In this document: positions 23,013 to 34,272 of the stretch, in pieces
Numbering within the stretch: the stretch's first letter is position 1
Layout: every line of letters begins with the position of its first letter
Assembly: GCA_016584305.1 (NCBI GenBank)
Contig: JACEEZ010019119.1
Coordinates: forward strand, 201,781 to 265,780
Length of the DNA: 64,000 bases
Source of the DNA: Chionoecetes opilio
Lineage: Eukaryota; Arthropoda; Malacostraca; Decapoda; Majidae
Reading direction: 5' to 3'
The notes under the pieces: model-generated
Databases searched by the model: none
What the model saw: only the letters and a program-made list of their open reading frames with translations
Told to the model about the DNA's origin: nothing
Made by a program: the position numbers and the translations under genes

Positions 23013-26000
23013 TAGGGTGGTCCACTTTGAATTTTTTTTTCGGATTCGTTGGGCCGGGTCGGAATTCTTGTCGATACAATGATACAAGGATGTGTGCAAA
23101 ATTTTATTCCGATCGGATAACTTTATACCGTCCCGCAGAGCGGCCGAAGTTTCCACTATTAAACCTCTACGAGTCTACACTGGTGACGATGATCAAAAAA
23201 ACGAAATCCACCGTGCGCGCCATCCTATACCTATTTCGCGCACGGGTACAACGCCCGGTGGCGCTCCACGACCTGCAGAAGGTGCTGTCGCTGTTCCTCG
23301 TCGCACGTGATGGCGCCGCAGAACGCGCTGATGAGGGCGACGCCCCTCTCCGCAAAGTCGTTCACCACCCGTAGGTGACGGGCGCGCCGACGAGCCGTGG
23401 TGTAGTCGTCCCTCCCCGACCACTCGGCCGGATCGACGTTGAGGAAATCGTGACCGGCCCCGAGGGCGGTGACGAGGCCGACAGAGTTGGTCGTCGCAAA
23501 CGACGCCAGGGAGCGCTGCTCCACTGCGTCGAGGGCGACGTCGGCGCGGCGAGGCGGGTTCTTCTCCCCCAGCCGCTGCTGCATGGCGCTGACGATGGCC
23601 CGCTTCTCCTCGACCACCGTCGCCTCGTCGAAGAGGGAGAGGCCGACGAGCTCCTCGGAGACGTACCACATGTGCCGGGCCATCACCTTGCCCGATGCCC
23701 GCCCGATCTCCTTGTCGCGATAGGCGGCGAGGGCTTTGAGGAGGGCGAGGGTCCGTTGCCGGGGCCGAGGTCGAGCAGTGGGCGGACATCCACGGTTCCA
23801 CGTACGTTGTGACGATAAACGTCGTGAACCGGATCAGCTCCCTCTTCTCGTGCTTGGTGAGCGCAAACTCCTCGCGGAAGAGGGTGATCTTGAGAGTGTA
23901 GATCACCTTTGCCATCCATCGAGCACGGTGGTAGGCACCCGGCTTCCGGATGTTCGCCTCAACCTCACCGCCCAACACGATGATGGTGAGCTGCACCATC
24001 TCGCGGTAGTCGTCGCGCGGCTGCTTCTCCTTCAGCAACGCGTGGCAGGTGGCGATGATCTTGTCGGCGCCGTCGACGGGGTCGTCGAGCGGTTTGGACG
24101 ACGCCTGGTTCGCGAGCGGCCACCACTTCACAAACCGCTTGAACAGCTGGATCTCGGGGCCGGAAGACGGGCCGAAGCAGACGGTGAATGCTGCGCCCAC
24201 CACTAGCTCGAGCACGTGGTGCCGGCAAGCGAAGTGGGCAGATTCCGTTTGACGTGCTTCATTATGTGGACGCACGCGCCCTCCTTGAGTCCGGTATTGC
24301 TGACTGTTGTGTCGAAGCACATGCCGATGATGTTGTCGACGAGGTCCCACTCCTTCGCAGCGTCGTAGACCGCCTGCCCGGTCAGCACGCCCGTCCCCGC
24401 CGCGAGTTTCGGCACCATCAACAGCTTTCTGGATGCCGTCACCGGACACCAGGATGGGCAATCGCTCCGCGATTCCCTCACCGGCCATCCCCTCGACAAG
24501 TTTTCCGTCCCAGTGTATGATGAGCGGCACCGCCGGCACATTCACGGTCATCTCCGCCTTGATCTCCTTAGCCATCTTCTCCCGCGGGCTCCTCCGGTGG
24601 CGCCGCACGGTGCTGCGAGCGGGAGTGGCGTCGGCGCCGTGGACAGCGGTGAAAAGATGAAATGCGGTGCGGTCCGAGATCCTTGTGCGGTCCAACGCAG
24701 CGGCGACAGCCGGCGTCATGATCGGCGTGCGGCGACGCTTGGGGGAACAGGCCGATTGAGCGGATATTCCTGCGCTCGGAACGAAGTCCGCGTCCCGTCC
24801 GTCGTCACCACCGTTCTCTTCTTCGTCGCCTGCACCCAAGCCCGATGAGCTGCGCGTGGCAGTCGTGGCACGCTCCGGTGAGCTCGACCGCTTTAGCACG
24901 CCGCGCTCCAGACGCCGTCGCTCTCTGTCGGCCAAGGATTGGTCGAATCCTTGCATGATGCCACGGGGTCCATCCGGGCAGCGCTGGCCCAGCAGGAACT
25001 GCCGATCCTCGTCCACCGTGATGAGGTCGAAGGCGTCCGCGTGCCCGATGTCGAAAAGCGTCATCAGCGCCAGTGAGAAACTCCGGCAATTCTCGACGTC
25101 ACTGAAAGAGATTAGCTCGTCTGTAGGTGATCGTTTAAACAATTATTACCACAACCTAAATAAAGTTTTCCTAACCTAACTTAGTTAATTTATTAGAGTA
25201 CATAAAAACAAAAACAAAATATATTATAATTTGGTGACGATAAAAGTTACGTATGTGAAAGGTTTAGACAGTGACTTATTGGAAATAATATTTACATCAA
25301 TGTTAATATAGAATTTATAGTACATTAATTAAACGCCAATACACACACCATATACATTCGGATGACATCTATAAATTTCTGTGCAATGCAAAAAAAAAAA
25401 ATTAAATAAATTACTAATAACTGGAAGACATACTTATATTACCAACTCCGTCGTATCTACATAGAAGTTAAAGTTTTAAGTTTACGTATAGGTCGGACGG
25501 ACGGACTAGCGGTTCCCCCAGTCCATTGTGGATGAGGTAATTAGTAATTGTTTATGAGGTGAAATTTCAGTTGTTTTTTTGAATGAAGGTAATGACTCGC
25601 AGCTTCTGATAATTTCAGGTATACTATTCCAGAGTATCGTTCGGGCAACATCCAGCTAGCCAGCGCCCAGCATGGCAGACAGGTCACGGTTAAATGTCAT
25701 GGCAATTAGGGCAAAATAATATATTATATTAGGGTATTCTGCGAACTAATTCAATTAGTTCAACTGTTGATTTGTCTTACCTTCAGCGCTCCGCTTCTTG
25801 GACCGATCCAAGTTCTGCCATGATGCGTACAGCCGGAGGATCCTCTCCACACAGCGGCTCTTCTTCTGCGTGGGGATCCGTGCTTTCTCCCACACCACCG
25901 CCACCTCCGCGGTGACGAGGGAAGCCGCTTCTTTCACCGACTTCCGCTGCACACGGACGAAGTGGAAGAAGCGCCGTAGCACTTGCCCGTTCTTGGGAAG

Positions 26001-26536
26001 CTGTTTCCCCCAGCAGGGGTTCGGTTCGGGCTGCCCAAGAAGCCACACTTCGGTGGCTGAGCGTGAACGTGCTGCAGTTGCAGCGGCCATCCCGAACGCA
26101 GGCACAACAACGACTAACGCGGCGCCACAAGTTGGGAGGCGGAGCGTCACACACCCTCACACCACAAGCGCTGAAGGGTAACTGGGCCACTGGCCAGTTG
26201 TGGTGGGCAGTGTCAGTCCAGCTCTGTATGACTAATGCAGTCCTTGCTTAAATCACTTTTAATTGCACTGTAAAGATGAAAAAGCATTAACACAAACACA
26301 ATTATGAGTAGAAGGTACTAAATTTTGATTCCCTAATCCCTATCTCAGTTCACCTATTTTCCCCAAAATTTTGTTAAATAGTGAAAACTTTGGCCGCACT
26401 GCGGGACGGGACAATATCATCCGATCGGAATGAAATTTTGCACAGAACCTTGTGCCATAGTATCGACAAGAATTCCGACCCGGCCCGACGAATCTGACAA
26501 ACTTTTTTTTTTACCCTGTAAATGTGGACCACCCTA
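23013..26536 (-). mobile_element. hAT-like transposon with about 130-bp TIRs and 8-bp duplication
   Basis: The left end, TAGGGTGGTCCAC, is mirrored at the right end. Similarity of the two ends runs inward for roughly 130 bp (shared CGGGTCGGAATTCTTGTCGA, CCGATCGGAT and CGTCCCGCAG). The 8 bases immediately outside are GTATATAT on both sides (23005-23012 and 26537-26544), which fits a hAT-style duplication, although the flank is AT-rich. It carries one GC-rich gene on the minus strand. A relative with a similar end (reverse complement TAGGGTGTTCC) ends at 47915. Confidence 0.75.
23231..26150 (-). pseudogene. Transposase-like gene of the 23013-26536 element (frameshifted)
   Basis: Exon 1 ends at 25781 with donor AAG|GTAAGA and encodes a helical N-terminus (LPKNGQVLRRFF, then ARIPTQKK). 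Exon 2 starts at 25120 after CACCTACAG, and the phases match across the 660-bp intron. Exon 2 gives TLFDIGHADA, then FDTTVSNTG about 270 residues in, then CRHHVLELVVG and GPSSGPEIQLFKRF, and a C-terminus with VNDFAERGVALI and DEEQRQHLLQVVERH. At least two frame changes (about 24420-24450 and 24200-24230), plus one near 23690-23760, break the frame. The DTT...N and C-x-H-x-LEL order resembles the hAT RNase H core (Asp motif, then H/LNL), which fits the 8-bp duplication. I recognise the family as a repeated 'uncharacterised protein' in invertebrates. GC content is far above the flanks. No active product is expected. Confidence 0.65.
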
Positions 26537-26544
26537 GTATATAT

Positions 26545-26797
26545 ATATATATGCACTCAGTATGAGCGCATACCTCCGGTCGAATATTTCATCAATTGGT
26601 TGCCATGGCAACAATTGTCAATAGATTTCATCCAAAATTAAATCAGTTATTCCTTATACCAAATAGACTTGGTATACCGAGTTTGGTCCAAATCTATTTG
26701 CAACTTTTCGAGAAATCCTGTACACTAACAGACAGACAGACAGACAGATCGGGGTGAAAACATAACCCCTCCAACTTCGTTGGCGGAGGTAATAAGA
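26545..26797 (+). repeat. 3' end of an RTE-like retroelement or SINE
   Basis: The stretch contains GAGCGCATACCTCCG, then GTTGCCATGGCAAC, a (GACA)n tract and the tail GGGTGAAAACATAACCCCTCC...GGCGGAGGTAATAA. This wording is typical of dispersed 3' ends of RTE-like non-LTR elements. A fragment with the same start lies at about 22948-22995, directly left of the hAT-like element, suggesting that element landed in or beside this repeat. Confidence 0.55.
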
Positions 26798-26975
26798 ACA
26801 TAAGAACATAAGAAAATATGGAAGGTACAAGAAGCTGTGAGACCTACACGAGGTAGTTCCTGTTACTTAACTCTACCTATATCCACCTCTCTTCCCCATC
26901 CATGAATTTATCCAGACTCCTTTTAAAGACCCCAATAGACTTACCATATATATCCTTCACCAAGAGGTCAACGTT
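26798..26975 (-). repeat. 3' end of an L2/CR1-like LINE
   Basis: Starting with GAACATAAGAACATAAG, it continues GGAAGnTACAAGA...CCTACACGAGGTAGTTC and CCATGAATTTATCCAGACTC. It is the reverse complement of the 3' end of the LINE at 33293-33920. More fragments lie at 33217-33292, 33915-33990 and 34273-34400. Confidence 0.7.
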
Positions 26976-27272
26976 TCGGTGGTCCCCTGCACTGGCCAGC
27001 TGAAGGAGCTCATCAAAGCCTTTGGCCTTGGTGAGGAGGGAACCCAAGCCCCAAAAGGTTCCACCTCCCATACTGGTGCCTCCAATTCTCTCATACTTGT
27101 CGTCAGCTTCTACCTGCAGTATAGGCAACAATCATCAATGAAGGGCTCCACAGGACTGATTCATGTTGTCCTATAGTCTATTATTTTTATTATGGTCATA
27201 ATGCACTAAGGAAGACACGCCCCCTCCCTCCCGTTCTATTCTACGGGGCAGCTGATTCCTCGTATCATCACT

Positions 27273-27427
27273 ACCAATCACAATATCCTCACTATTTAAC
27301 AGCGGCGTGACCACTGGACAGAGCAATCTTCACTACAGAGGTTGACAAAATCAAAAATCCCTCTGTAGTGAAGATTGCTCTGTCCAGTGGTCACGCGCTG
27401 TTAAGTAGTGAAGATATTGTGATTGGT
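27273..27427. repeat. Near-perfect hairpin, about 67-bp arms
   Basis: The left arm 27273-27340 (ACCAATCACAATATC...CACTACAGAG) is the reverse complement of the right arm 27361-27427, with a 20-base loop and only a few differences. No coding capacity. It may be a minimal fold-back element. Confidence 0.8.
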
Positions 27428-28323
27428 AAAGTATTCCGAGATTAGAAGAGAGCAAATGTAGTCCCAATTCATAAGGGAGAGAACAAGAGCCACTGAAACT
27501 ATTCTCTCCGTTGGGCTCTTCCGATCACAAGATTATTTCCGTTACCCGTTCTTTAGCTACGGTGCTGCCTCGGGACCCACCTAAGTGTAGGCCCTTCTGG
27601 CATTACACCTCAGCTAAGTGGGAGGACCTAAGGTAATACTACTCTGATTTTCCAAGGAATGATTACACTGGTTAACAACAAATTTATTGTCTAAGTTTTT
27701 TTAGCTGATTTAGGACAATTTTGATGTACTGAATCCAAAAATCACATTGATTTTGTTCAATCAGGTCAACTTTTTGATCTATCGCCACATGATGTTTTTT
27801 TACGTTTTTGTTTACATGTACGGGTATTTTCTATATATATGAAATCGTCCTCCGTATACAACACCGTGCTTGCAGTAGATGATTCCACTAATCCAATAAT
27901 TCCACCAATTCAGATAGTTCCAAGGGTGTGGTCCTAAACAATGTCACCAACTAGGAATTCTTCGGAATCACGATCCCTGGATTTTACAGTCCTCTGTTGT
28001 TCTTCCTCTTCAACTTTTACTTCTTTACTTGAACACTTTTTATTAAACCCACTGCAGTACTGCATCCCCCTTTGGGATACCTTGTGTGGTATTGTGTGAT
28101 ATCTGCTATCGTCTTTCGATANCTAGCATAGGGCCTGGGGGACATCCAAGACGTTTAACACCTATGTTGCTAGCTTAACAACTGTCATCAGCTGTTTTGG
28201 GATCCAAGGAGGAGATTGATGACGTCAGAGTGGTTGCCCAGCAAGCACCTGCTTCTAAGCCTTCTACCACCCTATTTGTGAAGCGACGTATTTCCCGTCG
28301 ATGCCGAAATGAATGGAAAGATT

Positions 28324-28800
28324 ACACTGGTTAACAACAAATTAATTGTCTAGTTTTTTTAGCTGATTTAGGACAATTTTGATGTGCTGAATCCAAAAAT
28401 CACATTGATTTTGCTCAATCAGGTCAACTTTTTGATCTATCGCCACATGATGTTTTTTTACGTTTTTGTTTACATGTACGGGTATTTTCTATATATATGA
28501 AATCGTCCTCCGTATACAACACCGTACTTGCAGTAGATAATTCCACTAATCCAATAATTCCACCAATTCAGATAGTTCCAAGGGTGTGGTCCTAAACAAT
28601 GTCACCAACTAGGAATTCTTCGGAATCACGATCTCTGGATTTTACAATCCTCTGTTGTTCTTCCTCTTCTTCACTTCAACTTTTACTTCTTTACTTGAAC
28701 ACTTTTTATTAAACCCACTGCAGTACTGCATCCCCCTTTGGGATACCTTGTGTGGTGTTGTGTGACACTGATATCTGTTATCGTCTTTTCGATAGGCAGA
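28324..28800 (+). repeat. Second copy of the transposon's left end (first copy 27665-28120)
   Basis: The two copies are about 97-98% identical by eye and in direct orientation, with 200 bp of different sequence between them. A single N at 28122 lies exactly where the first copy stops. The duplication may be a real tandem left end, a second insertion, or an assembly join. Confidence 0.75.
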
Positions 28801-30290
28801 CTCCCTCTTCTTGATTCATCGTGCCTAGGATACTGCAGTAGCATAGAGGCTGCTACAGATCCTCGGTATACCCCCTACCCAAGCACTGATTAATTTCTTC
28901 CTACTGCTTGAATTATGATGCAAAATTCTTTCTTATTTCTTTAAATAAACGAATTCTGAAGTGTTTACATGCGCCAATTCTTGACTACCTGGTATTTTTC
29001 TTTTGCAGGTGAATGAAATGGATTCGGCCAGAAGATCTTGCAAAAATAAGCCCGATGTATGCTGCTACATCTGCGGCGAATACACCGTTGTTCCTAACAG
29101 GAATCAAGTCACAAGTTTCATAAAGCGTGCTTACCATACTTATTTTGGTATGAAACTTGGTGACCAGGATAAAGCTTGGGCGCCACACATGGTATGCAAG
29201 ACATGCACCGAGTATCTGCGTCGTTGGACCAAGGGCAAGAAGAGTTCTCTGAAGTTTGGAATTCCCATGGTTTGGAGGGAGCCGACAAACCATGGCACTG
29301 ACTGCTACTTCTGCGCTTTTGATTTGACTGGGATCAAAAGAAAGAACCGGAGCAGCCTCAAGTATCCTAATCTTGAATCAGCACGTCGTCCTGTAGCTCA
29401 TTGTGATGAAATTTCCGTACCTGTCTTTGGAGAACTTCCTGACATTAGTGACGAAGATTTCTCCAGTGTTGAAGAAAATGAAGAAGAAGAAGTGGTTCTT
29501 GACGATGATGCTCCACATCCTTTTTCACAAAATGAGCTAAATGATCTAGTTCGCGATCTCAGCTTCTCAAAGTCCTCTGCCGAACTGTTGGCATCCAGAT
29601 TGAAGGAAATAACCTCCTCTCTGACGGTGTTCGCATCACCTTCTACCGCAACAGACATCAAGAGTACCTCCATTTTTTCTCTGAAGAGAAGGACTTGGTG
29701 TACTGTACAGATATTGCGCAGCTTCTGCACAAGCTTGGAGTGCCACAGTACCAACCCGAAGATTGGAGACTGTTCATTGACAGCTGCAAGCGATCGCTGA
29801 AATGTGTTCTGCTGCACAATGGCAACCAGTTTGCCTCTGTACCTCTCGCTCACTCGACTACACTGCAGGAGAAATATGAAGCGGTGAAGTACGTGCAGGA
29901 GAAAACTCGTTATGATCAGCATGAGTGGTTGATTTGAGTTGACCTGAAGATGGTGAACTTTTTGTTAGGACAACAGTCCGGGTTCACCAAATACCCGTGC
30001 TTTCTGTGCATGTGGGATAGTAGGGAACGAGCTCAACATTAAACGAAGAAGGACTGGCCTGTACGGGAGGAATTGGTGCCTTGCAGAGCAAGGAACGTCA
30101 TAAACAACCCTCTGGTGGACAGAGACAGGATACTTTTCCCACCGCTGCACATCAAGCTCGGCTTGATCAAACAGTTCACCAAAGCTCTGGACAATGATGG
30201 TGGCTCCTTCACTTACTTGTGCTACGCTTTTACAGGATTGACCATCGAGAAGTTGAAAGCTGGCATCTTTGACGGTCCTCAACTCCGTCA

Positions 30291-32414
30291 CTGAAGGACT
30301 TGACATGTGCTCATGAGTATGCGGTGGCAGTCTCAAATCGGTTTGATGTGCTCGGTGCTCTCGGGGACCCTGTAGAACTGTGGGATACCTTCAAACGTGA
30401 AACTCTACAGGCTGCCAAGGAGTGTATTGGGGAGCGCCCGAGGTCAAGGCGTGGTTTTGTCTCGACGGAGACGCTGGAGAAAATCGAGGAGAGTCGCGCT
30501 GCCAGGCTGGCTGGGAACCAGGACCAGCACTGGGGCTCTGTCACGCCTGGACTAGAACCCTCCTGGGGAGAGACGAGGAGAGGTATGTCAGGAGTCTCGC
30601 TGAGGATGTCGAGGGTCATTTGAACGCTAATGACCTCCGACCCGCCTACCGAGCCCTGAAGAAGCTCCGTTCCAATTCTCCTTCTCGGGCGAGTGCTATT
30701 CGAACAGCAGATGGGCGCCTCGTGTCGGACATGGATGGGCAGATGGCTCGTTGGGCTGAGTATTTTCGGCAGTTGTTCACGGTGGACCCTCCAACTGAGC
30801 AGCTTCACACCACTGGGTTACAGGCAGTGGATGCCGATCCTCCCATTGACGAAACCGCACTCTCTCTTGACGAAGTCAGAGAGGCTGTAGCAAATTTGAG
30901 GGGTGGAAAAGCAGCTGGTGTTTGTAATATCAGTGCGGAGCTCTTCAAAGCTGGGGGTGAGGCCATGATCCGCGGGTTGCATGCTGTCCTGACTGCCGTG
31001 TGGCAATCAGGTACTATTCCTCCTGAGTGGAAAAGGGGGCTGGTCGTCCCTATCTGTTAAGGGAAAGTGGACCGTCAGGACTGCAACAATTACCGCGGTA
31101 TTACACTGCTCAGCGTACCAGGCAAGGTGCTTCCCCATCTATTGCTGACACGGATTCGCAGTCATATGGTGAAGCATCAGAGACCTCAACAGTCTGGGTT
31201 CACGCCTGGTAAGTCAACAACGGACCGTATCTTAGCGCTTCGTGTCCTGGTGGAACGCCGACGTGAGTTTCGACAGGGGATGCTTGCAGCCTATGTTGAT
31301 CTCAAGAAGGCGTTTGACTCAGTGCATCGTGAGTCACTCTGGGGTCTTCTGCGACTTCGAGGGATTCCTGCAAGGACAATTGGTTTGATAACTGGTCTGT
31401 ATTCTGGGACTGAGAGTGCTGTGAAGTGTGGGGCAGGTGTATCCAGCTTCTTTCCTGTGAATACAGTAGTGAGGCAAGGGTGCGTCCTTGCCCCATCACT
31501 TTTCAACGCTTGTATGGACTGGGTATTGGACAGGGTTGTAGATCAAAGTGATTGTGGAGCATCCGTCGGCAACACCAAGATCACTGATCTTGTTTTTGCC
31601 GATGATGCAGTAATCTTTGCTGAGTCGCTGGAGGTTCTGGTGATGGCTCTCGAGGCGCTGCACGAGGAGGCAAAGCCTTTGGGACTTGAGGTCTCCTGGC
31701 TCAAGATCAAGGTCCAGGTGTTTGGAGACTTACTAGATGAAGCAGTACAGTCTGTTCATGCGTGTGGCGAGGACATTGAGATCTTGGAAAGTTTTACATA
31801 CCTTGGTAGCGCAGTCCATAATGACGGCGGGTTACGTCAAGAAGTCTTACGGCGGATTGGCATAGCCCACGGTGTTATGGACTCGCTCAGCGGGAGTATT
31901 TGGCGCTGTCGGTACCTGTGCAGGAAGACAAAGATCCGGATCTTCAAGTCGCTTGTGATCCCTGTTTTACTCTATGGTTGTGAGACATGGACACTATATA
32001 GTGACTTGAAGAGACGAATCAATCCCTTTGGTAATAAGTGTCCTCGCAGAATCTTGGGGTATCGCTGGGATGATTACGTGTCAAATCAGCGATTGCACCG
32101 TGAGACTGAATCGAGGCTTATTACCTGCATAGTCCGTCAGCGCCAACTTCGGCTATATGGGCATGTGGCACGCTACCCTGAAACCGATCCTTCCCATCGG
32201 GTTGTATCTGTAAGAGACAATCCGGCGTGGAGGAGGCCAAGGGGGCGCCCACAAGGCTCGTGGCTGGGGCAAGTTGATGTTTCTTGTCGAGAGCTGCTTG
32301 GTATGGGAAAGGAGCCTGCATGGGAACTCGCGCGTGGTGACCGCCGGGAGTGGCGTCGTAGGGTGGGCGAGGCGACGCGCCCCCCGGCGTATGCCCCCAA
32401 TGATTGATTGATTG
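30291..32414 (+). mobile_element. APE-type LINE, copy B, 5'-truncated, with 10-bp target duplication
   Basis: The target duplication is AACTCCGTCA at 30281-30290 and AACTCAGTCA at 32415-32424 (one mismatch). Removing the element plus one copy restores the reading frame of the host transposon gene (...GPQLR|QLIRD...). The 3' tail is (ATTG)n, as in RTE-type LINEs. The 5' end is truncated within the region between endonuclease and reverse transcriptase. Confidence 0.9.
30300..32407 (+). pseudogene. LINE reverse transcriptase with one frameshift and one stop
   Basis: The frame runs from the linker after the endonuclease through the complete reverse transcriptase to the natural C-terminus. Motifs: NNYRGITLLS (31087-31116), GFTPGKSTTDR, AYVDLKKAFDSV (fingers/palm), VRQGCVLAPSLF, the catalytic FADD box at 31594-31605, then GCETWTL and a C-terminal RWDDYVSNQ/RGRPQGSW segment. 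A frameshift near 30540 and an in-frame TAA at 31058-31060, in place of the usual Trp-Lys, interrupt it. The last 446 codons (31067-32407) are open. Role when intact: target-primed reverse transcription of the LINE RNA. Confidence 0.85.
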
Positions 32415-33216
32415 AACTCAGTCAGCTCATTAGAGATCCAGAATTTGAAAACTCCATGAACGAAGTGGAACTGGAAGCGTGGAAGGCTTTTGTTCTGGTC
32501 GTGAAGAACTTTCTTGGCAACAACAAGGCCAGGAACTACGCAGAACTTGTCACCAATATGCTGACTGCTTTCAGAAACCTCGGATGCAACATGAGCATCA
32601 AAATGCATTACTTATTCTCACATATGGATCGGTTTCCTGAGAATCTGGGATCAATGAGCGACGAGCAAGGGGAGAGATTCCATCAGGACATGAAAGTGAT
32701 GGAGACCAGGTATCAGGGACGCTGGGATGCAGTCATGATGGCTGATTACTGTTGGACTCTGAAGAGAGACATCCCTGCCGCTGACCATTCTAGGAGTTCG
32801 AAGAAACGGAAGTTCAAGCCCTGAATTTTGAACAACGATGACCTAACATCCAATTTACATGTACTTACCTTTATCAATGTCTACTATTCAATGTACACTA
32901 ATATTTTTTTTTAGAATTTAATTAATGAATTGTGTTAGAAAACGATTTTTTTTCTCTTAAAAACCTATTTCGGATGAGAAATATTTAGAAAAATCAACCG
33001 AAAATGTCACAAAAATATAATCGATTTAGTCAAAAGATCGGATTTTTTTTAAATCGACTTAGCACAAAAACCAGACCTGATCGAGAGTAACGGATGCCAT
33101 TTTCGGATTCAGCGGTGGAAAATTGTCCTAAATCAGTTGAAAAAACTTAGACGACTTACAAAAAAAATATTTTTTGTAACCCAGTGTTTATGTACGGGAG
33201 TCATCACATATGAATA

Positions 33217-33292
33217 TAAGAACATAAGAAAATAAGGAAGCTACAAGAGGCCGTGAGACCTACACGAGGTAGTTCCTGTTTCTTAACTCTAC
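33217..33292 (-). repeat. L2/CR1-like LINE 3' end, inverted
   Basis: GAACATAAGAAAATAAGGAA continues to CTACACGAGGTAGTTCC. It points away from the LINE body that starts at 33293, giving a head-to-head arrangement. Confidence 0.65.
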
Positions 33293-33920
33293 TAGCTAAT
33301 AGAGTGTTAGCATTAATTACCAGAAGTGTTAAAAGTAGAAGTGCGGAAGTTGTTCTAAAGCTTTATCTGGCTCTAGTCAGGCCTCACCTAGACTATGCGG
33401 ATCAGTTTTGGTCTCCATATTACAGGATGGATATAGCCTTGTTAGAATCAGTGCAGAGAAGGATGACCAAAATGATACAAGGGATGCGTAACTTTAGTTA
33501 TGAGAAGAGATTGAAGTTATTAAAGTTACACTCACTCGAGAGACGCAGAGTAAGGGGCGATCTGATAGAAGTTTTTAAGAGGATAAAGGGATTTAATAAA
33601 GGAGAGTTAGGAAAAGTTCTTACGGCTATTAACCAGGGTAGAACATGAAGTAACGGATTCAAGCTGGAAGGGCGTAGATTTAGAAAGGAAATAAGAGAAA
33701 AACTGGTTCACAAATAGGGTGGTGAATGATTGGAATGGACTCAGTAGACAGGTAGTTAGTGCAGAGTCATTGGGGAGCTTTAAAGAGGGGCTGGATAGGT
33801 TCATGGATGGGGATGGAAGGTGGATGTAGGTAGTGTTAGGTGACATGAACTACCACGTGTAGGCCTCGCGGCCTCTTGTAGCTTCCTTATTTTCTTATGT
33901 TCTTATGTTCTACCTACATC
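33293..33920 (+). mobile_element. L2/CR1-like LINE, 3' part of reverse transcriptase ORF
   Basis: The open frame up to 33648 carries LYLALVRPHLDYADQFWSPY and LLESVQRRMTKMIQG, then ERRRVRGDLIEVFKRIKG, the conserved C-terminal 'thumb' wording of CR1/L2-type reverse transcriptases. The catalytic domain is missing (5' truncation). After a break the 3' region continues to GCGGCCTCTTGTAGCTTCC and ends in (TTCTTATG)n at about 33920. Confidence 0.8.
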
Positions 33921-34047
33921 CACCTCTCTTCCTTATCCATGAATTTATCCAGACTCCTTTTAAAGACCCCTATAGACTCCGCATTGACCAATCACGGCCA
34001 GGCGTAGAGGCCGCCGGGGGGACAATGCCTACACACGGGTATAGTGC

Positions 34048-34272
34048 GACCACTCCTAAATGGCGCTGGGGTGCGGTCATGCTGGGCTCACACCTGTGTA
34101 CAGTGTGCCACTTTTACCAAACATACGATGCGTAACTTCTGTGATCTATATTAAAAGCATCACAATACGTTAAGGTTAATAACACCATACCAATACAATT
34201 TCAATCAAGGCCACGCTGTACACAGGTGTTGGCCCAGCCTGACCGCACCCTAGCCGCCATTTAGGAGTGGTC
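34048..34272. mobile_element. MITE, 225 bp with about 60-bp inverted repeats
   Basis: The left arm (GACCACTCCTAAATGGCG, then GGGTGCGGTCA, CACCTGTGTACAG) mirrors the right arm through to GGAGTGGTC. It sits between L2 tail fragments. The target duplication is unclear. Confidence 0.7.

Larger units (their letters stand above)
29021..32823 (+). pseudogene. Gene of the CACTGG transposon, split by a LINE and otherwise broken
   Basis: An acceptor (TTTTGCAG|GTGAATG) lies just before the first ATG at 29021. The protein starts with two paired-Cys knuckles (CCYICG, then CKTC, and CYFC), followed by an acidic linker (near 29440-29510). The middle carries QQSGFTKYPCFLCMWDSR (29970-30025). The C-terminal part after the LINE carries SDEQGERFHQDMKVME and ADYCWTLKRD and ends in a basic tail at 32823. 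Lesions: a frameshift near 29608, stops at about 29935 (TGA) and 30040 (TAA), and the LINE at 30291. I recognise the wording as a dispersed family annotated only as uncharacterised in many invertebrate genomes; its position between inverted repeats makes a transposase likely. The catalytic residues are not identified. Confidence 0.7.
27665..33187 (+). mobile_element. TIR DNA transposon with ends ACACTGG...CCAGTGT, unclassified
   Basis: The left terminal sequence (ACACTGGTTAACAACAAAT, then AGCTGATTTAGGACAATTTT) is present twice, at 27665 and 28324. The inverted right end lies at 33187 (reverse complement ACACTGGGTTACAAAAAATA, then AACTGATTTAGGACAATTTT). Downstream words (CTGAATCC, TGATC/GGTC) also match. 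The interior carries one gene of a repeat-encoded family, interrupted by a LINE. I do not see a clear target duplication: flanks are GATT (left) and TTAT (right). Superfamily is left open. Confidence 0.7.

Noticed and set aside
23736..24848. Plus-strand frames of 110-156 codons in the GC-rich region
   Set aside because: Antisense shadows of the minus-strand transposase-like gene; high GC removes chance stops.
23015..26534. Reading the hAT-like element as a TA-duplicating (Tc1/mariner) transposon
   Set aside because: TA is present at both borders, but the 8 bases outside TAGGG/CCCTA are identical (GTATATAT) and the protein core order fits hAT better. The AT-rich flank keeps some doubt.
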